Shown: positions 1 to 8,300 of the stretch, one piece after another
How the letters are laid out: the number at the start of each line of letters is the position of its first letter
How positions within the stretch are numbered: position 1 is the stretch's first letter
Notes under the pieces: model-generated
Told to the model about the DNA's origin: nothing
The model's database searches: none
The model's input: the letters and a program-made list of their open reading frames with translations, nothing else
Made by a program: the position numbers and the translations under genes
Assembly (NCBI GenBank): GCA_903923345.1
Contig: CAIXXI010000407.1
Coordinates: 1-8,300 of the forward strand
Reading direction: 5' to 3'
Source: an uncultured Burkholderiales bacterium
GTDB lineage: Bacteria > Pseudomonadota > Gammaproteobacteria > Burkholderiales > Burkholderiaceae_E
DNA: 8,300 bases

Positions 1-1260
<1,260 letters not shown>

Positions 1261-1283
1261 GGTGCAGCTCCTCTGTTTCCCGA

Positions 1284-5399
<4,116 letters not shown>

Positions 5400-5441
5400 G
5401 GACGCTCCGGTGATGCCTTAGGCAGGGATCGGGGTCTGGGT

Positions 5442-5461
5442 CGTCATCCCGCAGGATGACG
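5442..5461. repeat. Short palindrome in the rpoB leader (8-bp stem)
   Basis: The sequence forms a perfect 8-bp inverted repeat (CGTCATCC against GGATGACG) around a 4-nt centre. In the rpoB transcript it would fold into a compact hairpin ending 42 nt upstream of the start codon. No U tract follows, so it is not an intrinsic terminator. It could be a local mRNA structure in the rpoB leader or one copy of a dispersed REP-like element; one window cannot tell these apart. Confidence 0.5.
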
Positions 5462-5502
5462 GCGCAGGACTCGAGCCCCGGTACAACAATGAAGCACGCA
5501 CG

Positions 5503-5537
5503 CCCGGCACCGACCCTGTTCGGGGTCGGATGCCGGG
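5503..5537 (-). promoter_or_regulatory. Strong 14-bp hairpin, candidate attenuator or RNase III site
   Basis: In the transcript, CCCGGCA pairs with TGCCGGG and CCGACCC pairs with GGGTCGG, giving two stacked 7-bp helices separated by one bulged U and closed by a 6-nt CGAACA loop. The downstream sequence is only loosely U-rich (a CATTGTTGT stretch roughly 12 nt on), so it is a weak intrinsic terminator at best. A long, nearly perfect duplex between rplL and rpoB is what an RNase III processing site needs, and E. coli has one in this gap. The pairing is directly visible; the function is inferred from position. Confidence 0.5.
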
Positions 5538-5596
5538 TGTTCGTGGTGTCAGAGACAACTGATGAATACAGCCTGTGAAGGTTCGAGAGTCGGGGA

Positions 5597-5983
5597 TTAC
5601 TTGACTTCGACCTTGGCGCCAGCGTCCTCGAGCTGCTTCTTGAGGGCTTCGGCGTCGGCCTTGGAGATGGCTTCCTTGACGGGCTTCGGTGCGCCGTCTA
5701 CCAGGTCCTTGGCTTCTTTCAGGCCCAGGCCGGTTGCTGCACGCACGACCTTGATGGCCTCGACTTTCTTCTCGCCGGCAGCCACCAGGATGACGGTGAA
5801 CTCGGTCTGCTCTTCAGCAGCCGGTGCAGCAGCGCCACCGCCTGCGGCCGGAGCGGCCACGGCGACGGCTGCGGCAGCTGCCGACACGCCAAACTTCTCT
5901 TCCATATCCTTAATGAGCTCGGAGAGCTCGAGCACGGTCATGCCGGCGATTGCGTCCAGAATTTCTGTTTTGCTCAGTGCCAT
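5597..5983 (-). CDS. rplL: 50S ribosomal protein L7/L12 (bL12)
   Basis: This is the flexible stalk protein, present as dimers bound to L10, which recruits and stimulates the GTPase translation factors. The product is 128 residues from ATG 5983 (MALSKTEILDAIAGM) to TAA. The N-terminal dimerisation/L10-binding helices cover about 1–33. A hinge made almost wholly of Ala, Gly, Val and Pro covers about 34–57. The C-terminal factor-binding domain starts at EFTVILVAAG (61) and contains the conserved KVVRAATGLGLKEAKDLVD and the EKKVEAIKVVR helix. The hinge accounts for most of the extra length over the 121-residue E. coli protein. The ribosome site is a modest AGGA (plus-strand 5992–5995) 9 nt upstream. 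It follows rplJ by 75 bp and is expected to be translated from the same mRNA. Confidence 0.98.
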   Translation of the reverse strand: MALSKTEILDAIAGMTVLELSELIKDMEEKFGVSAAAAAVAVAAPAAGGGAAAPAAEEQTEFTVILVAAGEKKVEAIKVVRAATGLGLKEAKDLVDGAPKPVKEAISKADAEALKKQLEDAGAKVEVK

Positions 5984-6058
5984 GATGTGTAGTCCTGTCG
6001 ATTGCTGAATGGTTGAAACGGGGTCTGGTGAGACGGGTCCAGCCTGCCGGGCAGACGC

Positions 6059-6589
6059 TTACGCGTCAGCCTTCTCGCGTTCATCGCGCAGCGCGGCAAC
6101 GGTGCGGACAAATTTGCCCGGCACTTCGTTGAGCGTCTGAACGAATTTCGCAACGGGCGCCTGCATGGTGCCCATCAGCTGGGAGAGCAGCACTTCACGG
6201 CTGGGCATGGACGCCAGCGCCTTGACCGCATTCGTGTCGAGCACGGAATTCGGCATGGCACCGGCCTTCAGGGCCAGCTTGTCGTTGCTCTTTGCGAAAT
6301 CGGAGAGCACCTTGGCGCACTGCACGGGGTCTTTCGACATGCCGTAGATGAGCGGCCCGACAAGCTTGTCGGTCAGCCCTTCAAACGGCGTGCCGGCGAC
6401 TGCACGGCGAGCCAGCGTGTTTTTCAACACGCGCAGATACACACCCGACTCCCGCGCCTGCTTGCGCAGTGCGGTGATCGCGCCCACTTCCAGACCACGG
6501 TACTCGGCGACGATGATGGCCTGTGCGGACGCAACCTGCTCGCCCACTTCGGCTATGACTGCCGCCTTTTCTTCACGATTGAGAGCCAC
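6059..6589 (-). CDS. rplJ: 50S ribosomal protein L10 (uL10), GTG start
   Basis: L10 anchors L7/L12 dimers to the 50S stalk base and, as the L10–L12 complex, represses its own mRNA in well-studied bacteria. I place the start at GTG 6589, giving VALNREEKAAVIAEV, because family members begin M-(A/S)-L-N and an AAGGAG site lies 9 nt upstream. An in-frame ATG at 6640 would add 17 residues unlike any L10 N-terminus I know. The product is 176 residues, against 165 in E. coli. The globular RNA-binding domain carries the highly conserved VAEYRGLEVG (27–36) and SGVYLRVLKNTLARRA (48–63), followed by VGPLIYG (77–83). The C-terminal segment (about 132–176) holds the predicted helix that docks L12 dimers. 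It lies after a 301-bp leader-like gap and before rplL. Confidence 0.96.
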   Translation of the reverse strand: MALNREEKAAVIAEVGEQVASAQAIIVAEYRGLEVGAITALRKQARESGVYLRVLKNTLARRAVAGTPFEGLTDKLVGPLIYGMSKDPVQCAKVLSDFAKSNDKLALKAGAMPNSVLDTNAVKALASMPSREVLLSQLMGTMQAPVAKFVQTLNEVPGKFVRTVAALRDEREKADA

Positions 6590-6598
6590 GGTCCTTCG

Positions 6599-6604
6599 CT
6601 CCTT
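6599..6604 (-). promoter_or_regulatory. Ribosome binding site that fixes the rplJ GTG start
   Basis: AAGGAG lies 9 nt before GTG 6589, a good match to the anti-Shine-Dalgarno sequence at normal spacing. It decides the start against the upstream in-frame ATG at 6640, since this site would then lie inside the coding sequence. It also lies only 10 nt downstream of the hairpin at 6615–6641, so leader folding could affect its access. Confidence 0.75.
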
Positions 6605-6614
6605 ACCTAGAAAG

Positions 6615-6641
6615 GGTGCTGCAGCCCGAAGGCCTTGCACC
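6615..6641 (-). promoter_or_regulatory. UUCG tetraloop hairpin upstream of rplJ
   Basis: The transcript reads GGTGC-AA-GGCC-TTCG-GGCT-GCA-GCACC. GGTGC pairs with GCACC and GGCC with GGCT (one G·U pair), leaving an asymmetric AA/GCA internal loop and an especially stable C(UUCG)G cap. An asymmetric purine-rich internal loop between two helices is the general shape of a kink-turn, but the bases do not clearly give the tandem sheared G·A pairs. The hairpin sits just upstream of the rplJ ribosome site and is a candidate part of the L10 leader. Confidence 0.5.
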
Positions 6642-6681
6642 GGTTACGGCGACCGATCGTGATCTCGAACTGCATTCGACG

Positions 6682-6720
6682 GGATCCATGGCTGGACACC
6701 TTCTGGTGCTGCTGAAATCC
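6682..6720 (-). promoter_or_regulatory. Imperfect helix in the rplJ leader
   Basis: GGAT at the 5' side pairs with ATCC at the 3' side, an inner GC pairs with GC, and GCACC pairs with GGTGT (one G·U pair) around an AGAA loop. Unpaired stretches lie between the three short helices. This interrupted helix is a second possible L10-binding element. The individual helices are short and could occur by chance in GC-rich DNA. Confidence 0.3.
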
Positions 6721-6810
6721 GCTTCGGGACCGCCATCTGCGCCGGGCGCTCTCGCGTTTAAGGCATCCTGGGTCGAAACCCGATCTGCCCCCTGCGGTCT
6801 TTGACAACCC

Positions 6811-6828
6811 GCCCGCCTTTCGACGGGC
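6811..6828 (-). other. GAAA tetraloop hairpin, 7-bp stem
   Basis: GCCCGTC pairs with GGCGGGC (one U·G pair) around a GAAA tetraloop of the stable GNRA class. It lies about 62 nt after the rplA stop. No U tract follows, so it does not look like a terminator by itself. It may stabilise the 3' end of processed rplKA mRNA or be the first element of the rplJ leader. Confidence 0.45.
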
Positions 6829-6843
6829 AGCCCAAAGTGCTTT

Positions 6844-6875
6844 AAAAGTCCGGAATCAGACTGCGAACCCGGACC
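6844..6875 (-). terminator. Candidate weak intrinsic terminator after rplA
   Basis: Beginning 15 nt after the rplA stop, GGTCCGG pairs with CCGGACT (six Watson–Crick pairs plus a closing G·U) around a 15-nt loop. UUUU follows, counting the paired final U. The short stem, long loop and brief U run suggest partial rather than full termination. That would fit a boundary between an rplKA unit and the rplJL-rpoBC unit, with some read-through. Confidence 0.4.
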
Positions 6876-6890
6876 GACTGTTTCAGTGAC

Positions 6891-7595
6891 TCAGGCCTGC
6901 GGCGTGAGCACGCTCACGGTGTCGACCTTCACGCCAATGCCCATCGTGCTCGAGACCGCCACCTTGCGCAGGTAGATGCCCTTGGAGCTGGCCGGCTTGG
7001 CCCGGTTCAGCGCCTCGATGAGTGCGCTCAGGTTGGCCTGCAGGGCCTCCGGCTGGAACGATGCCCGGCCGATGGTGGCGTGGATGATGCCGGCCTTGTC
7101 GGTTCGGTACTGAACCTGACCGGCCTTGGCGTTCTTGACTGCGGTGGCGACGTCAGGCGTGACCGTGCCGACCTTGGGGTTCGGCATCAGGCCGCGCGGA
7201 CCGAGAATCTGACCGAGTCCGCCCACGACGCGCATGGCATCGGGCGACGCAATGACGATGTCGAAGTCCAGCTGGCCGGCCTTGACCCGCTCGGCGAGGT
7301 CTTCCATGCCGACGATGTCAGCCCCGGCTGCCTTGGCTTCTTCAGCCTTGGCGCCTTGCGTGAACACCGCCACACGAACCGACTTGCCGGTGCCCGAAGG
7401 CATCACGACCGAGCCGCGAACCACCTGGTCGGATTTCTTGGGATCAACACCGAGTTGCACGGCGACGTCGATGGATTCATCGAACTTGGCGACCGCACAT
7501 TCTTTGACGAGGTTCAGGGCGTCTGAGACCGGGTAGAGCTTCTGCGGATCAACCTTGCCCTGGATGACTTTTGCGCGCTTGGTGAGCTTAGCCAT
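6891..7595 (-). CDS. rplA: 50S ribosomal protein L1 (uL1)
   Basis: L1 forms the mobile L1 stalk that guides deacylated tRNA out of the E site. It is also the translational repressor of rplK-rplA in E. coli, through a mimic of its 23S site in the mRNA leader. The product is 234 residues, the same as E. coli L1, from ATG 7595 (MAKLTKRAKVIQGKV) to TGA. The signature LGPRGLMPNPKVGTVT lies at 131–146. Domain I is formed by both ends of the chain, and the inserted domain II covers roughly 68–160. The start lies 2 bp after the rplK stop, with a strong GGAGGG ribosome site inside the end of rplK, so translation is likely coupled. Nothing in the sequence is unusual. Confidence 0.98.
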   Translation of the reverse strand: MAKLTKRAKVIQGKVDPQKLYPVSDALNLVKECAVAKFDESIDVAVQLGVDPKKSDQVVRGSVVMPSGTGKSVRVAVFTQGAKAEEAKAAGADIVGMEDLAERVKAGQLDFDIVIASPDAMRVVGGLGQILGPRGLMPNPKVGTVTPDVATAVKNAKAGQVQYRTDKAGIIHATIGRASFQPEALQANLSALIEALNRAKPASSKGIYLRKVAVSSTMGIGVKVDTVSVLTPQA

Positions 7596-7597
7596 GA

Positions 7598-8029
7598 TCA
7601 GAGGCCCTCCACCGTGATGCCCATGCTGCGGGCGGTTCCTGCGATCGTGCGAACGGCTGCATCCAGGTCGGATGCGGTGAGGTCAGGCGCCTTGGTTTTG
7701 GCGATTTCCTCGGCCTGGGCACGGGTGATCTTGCCCACCTTGTCGGTGTGCGGGGTCTTGGAACCCTTGTCGATCTTGGCCGCCTTCTTGATGAGAATGG
7801 TCGCCGGCGGCGTCTTCATCACGAAGGTGAAGCTCTTGTCGGCAAAGGCGGTGATGACAACAGGAATCGGCAGGCCCGGCTCGACACCCTGAGTCTGGGC
7901 ATTGAAGGCCTTGCAGAATTCCATGATGTTCAGGCCCCGCTGACCCAGCGCCGGACCGATCGGCGGGGAGGGGTTGGCCTTGCCTGCAGGGACCTGCAGC
8001 TTGATGTAACCGACGACTTTCTTTGCCAT
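7598..8029 (-). CDS. rplK: 50S ribosomal protein L11 (uL11)
   Basis: L11 binds the GTPase-associated region of 23S rRNA at the stalk base, takes part in factor-dependent GTP hydrolysis, and is needed for RelA activation on stalled ribosomes. The product is 143 residues from ATG 8029 to TGA; E. coli L11 is 142. The N-terminal domain has the proline-rich NPSPPIGPALGQRG (19–32), whose prolines are where thiostrepton-resistance changes occur in other species; the usual prolines are present. Lysines 4 and 40 match the known PrmA methylation sites. The C-terminal domain (about 74–143) is the rRNA-binding half. GGAG lies 10 nt upstream (plus-strand 8040–8043). It follows nusG by 186 bp and nearly abuts rplA. 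Confidence 0.98.
   Translation of the reverse strand: MAKKVVGYIKLQVPAGKANPSPPIGPALGQRGLNIMEFCKAFNAQTQGVEPGLPIPVVITAFADKSFTFVMKTPPATILIKKAAKIDKGSKTPHTDKVGKITRAQAEEIAKTKAPDLTASDLDAAVRTIAGTARSMGITVEGL
7605..7610 (-). promoter_or_regulatory. Ribosome binding site of rplA inside rplK
   Basis: GGAGGG lies 9 nt before the rplA ATG and within the last codons of rplK. The two genes are only 2 bp apart, so a ribosome ending rplK releases on top of this site. That supports translational coupling, by which L1 repression of rplK could also reach rplA, as known in E. coli. Confidence 0.7.
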
Positions 8030-8215
8030 GGCGGCAGTGCTCCGTTAGGTTGAGTACTAGCGCCGGTTCGAGGCGACGGCGTCGCCCTACTGCGGCTCCT
8101 CGGTGCATGCGGGCGTCATCGCTGACGATCGCTTCAGGTATGTGCCCGACGAGTCATTCACTCGACGAACCCGGAACCTGGGGCGCATGCAACGCCCCAT
8201 CAGCCGGTTGAACCC
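8030..8215 (-). promoter_or_regulatory. nusG–rplK intergenic region, candidate L1-binding leader
   Basis: This 186-bp gap holds four short hairpins in transcript order: 8180–8198 (GGGGCG against CGCCCC, plus a U·G pair), 8150–8164 (CGAGT against ACTCG), 8114–8127 (CGTCA against TGACG with a GCGA tetraloop) and 8072–8086 (GGCGAC against GTCGCC). None is followed by a U run, so no intrinsic terminator of nusG is evident. E. coli has an L1-binding site in the rplK leader and a promoter here. The position fits, but I could not identify the 23S-like L1 motif or clear promoter boxes by eye. Confidence 0.4.
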
Positions 8216-8300
8216 TTACAGCTTCTCGACCTGACCGAACTCGAGTTCGACCGGTGTGGCCCGGCCGAAAATGGTGACCGAGACGCGCAGGCGGCTCTTC
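8216..8300 (-). CDS. nusG: Transcription termination/antitermination factor NusG, C-terminal 27 residues (5' end outside window)
   Basis: NusG binds elongating RNA polymerase through its N-terminal domain and contacts Rho or ribosomal protein S10 through its C-terminal KOW domain. Only the tail is present. It reads KSRLRVSVTIFGR, then ATPVELEFGQVEKL, and stops at TAA 8216–8218, nearly identical to the end of E. coli NusG (SIFGRATPVEL...QVEK). The frame is open to the window edge. Its place upstream of rplK on the same strand is the standard secE-nusG-rplK order, which supports the call despite the short length. Confidence 0.93.
   Translation of the reverse strand, partial: KSRLRVSVTIFGRATPVELEFGQVEKL

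Larger units (their letters stand above)
5400..5596 (-). other. rplL–rpoB intergenic region with candidate attenuator / processing signals
   Basis: This 197-bp gap separates the ribosomal genes from the polymerase genes. In transcript order it holds about 60 nt without obvious structure, the 14-bp hairpin at 5503–5537, a moderately U-rich run, the short palindrome at 5442–5461, and then the GGAG ribosome site of rpoB. In E. coli the equivalent gap contains a partial terminator and an RNase III cleavage site, which together make rpoBC mRNA scarcer than rplJL mRNA. Position and structure here fit that role, but this is inference. I see no open frame and no convincing promoter. Confidence 0.5.
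6590..6890 (-). promoter_or_regulatory. rplA–rplJ intergenic region, candidate L10 autoregulatory leader
   Basis: This 301-bp stretch has no credible gene. In transcript order it contains a terminator-like hairpin right after rplA (6844–6875), a GAAA-loop hairpin (6811–6828), a long imperfect helix (6682–6720), and a UUCG-loop hairpin next to the rplJ ribosome site (6615–6641). In E. coli and many other bacteria, L10 or L10–L12 binds the rplJ mRNA leader, at a site with a kink-turn, and represses rplJL translation. The length, position and succession of helices fit such a leader. I could not match a specific kink-turn motif by eye. I found no promoter with convincing −35 and −10 boxes, although E. 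coli has one here. Confidence 0.45.

Noticed and set aside
5984..6058. Small inverted repeats in the 75-bp rplJ–rplL gap
   Set aside because: The stems are only about 4 bp or need bulges, which is expected by chance, and no U tract follows.
6801..6806. Perfect TTGACA −35-like hexamer on the plus strand, and TTGTCA on the minus strand at the same place
   Set aside because: No acceptable −10 box lies 16–18 nt away on either strand, and a plus-strand promoter would fire into the rplA gene.
6607..6807. Short open frames on both strands in the rplA–rplJ gap
   Set aside because: They cover RNA hairpins, lack family resemblance, and are no longer than expected by chance in GC-rich DNA.
7080..8053. 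Plus-strand open frames opposite rplA and rplK
   Set aside because: They are codon-aligned antisense mirrors of conserved ribosomal protein genes, with no plausible product.

Overview
The window is a stretch of the bacterial nusG–rplKAJL–rpoBC cluster, the core ribosomal-stalk and RNA polymerase genes, lying entirely on the minus strand. Read in the direction of transcription (high to low coordinates) it holds the 3' end of nusG, then rplK (L11), rplA (L1), rplJ (L10), rplL (L7/L12), rpoB (complete, 1371 codons) and the first 420 codons of rpoC. The DNA is GC-rich with strong codon bias. RpoB length, its threonine in the rifampicin region (DQTNP), and remembered resemblance of the RpoB ends and L10 to Burkholderia, Bordetella and Azoarcus-type proteins point to a betaproteobacterium. 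I cannot name a genus.

Layout: nusG tail 8216–8300; 186-bp gap with four short hairpins, where an L1-binding autoregulatory leader is expected; rplK 7598–8029; rplA 6891–7595, starting 2 bp after the rplK stop; 301-bp gap with a terminator-like hairpin just after rplA and further hairpins that fit an L10 autoregulatory leader; rplJ 6059–6589 (GTG start); 75-bp gap; rplL 5597–5983; 197-bp gap with a 14-bp hairpin and a short palindrome; rpoB 1284–5399; 23-bp gap; rpoC from 1260, running off the window at base 1.

The genes work together in gene expression. L11, L1, L10 and L7/L12 build the factor-binding and E-site stalks of the 50S subunit, beta and beta' form the polymerase catalytic core, and NusG links the elongating polymerase to other factors. 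The gaps are the only places with structure beyond coding: they sit where E. coli places L1 feedback, L10 feedback and the attenuator/RNase III site that lowers rpoBC relative to rplJL.

I see no mobile element, CRISPR array, tRNA, rRNA or unknown accessory gene, and no evidence of a previously undescribed system. The many long plus-strand open frames are mirror images of the biased minus-strand genes.
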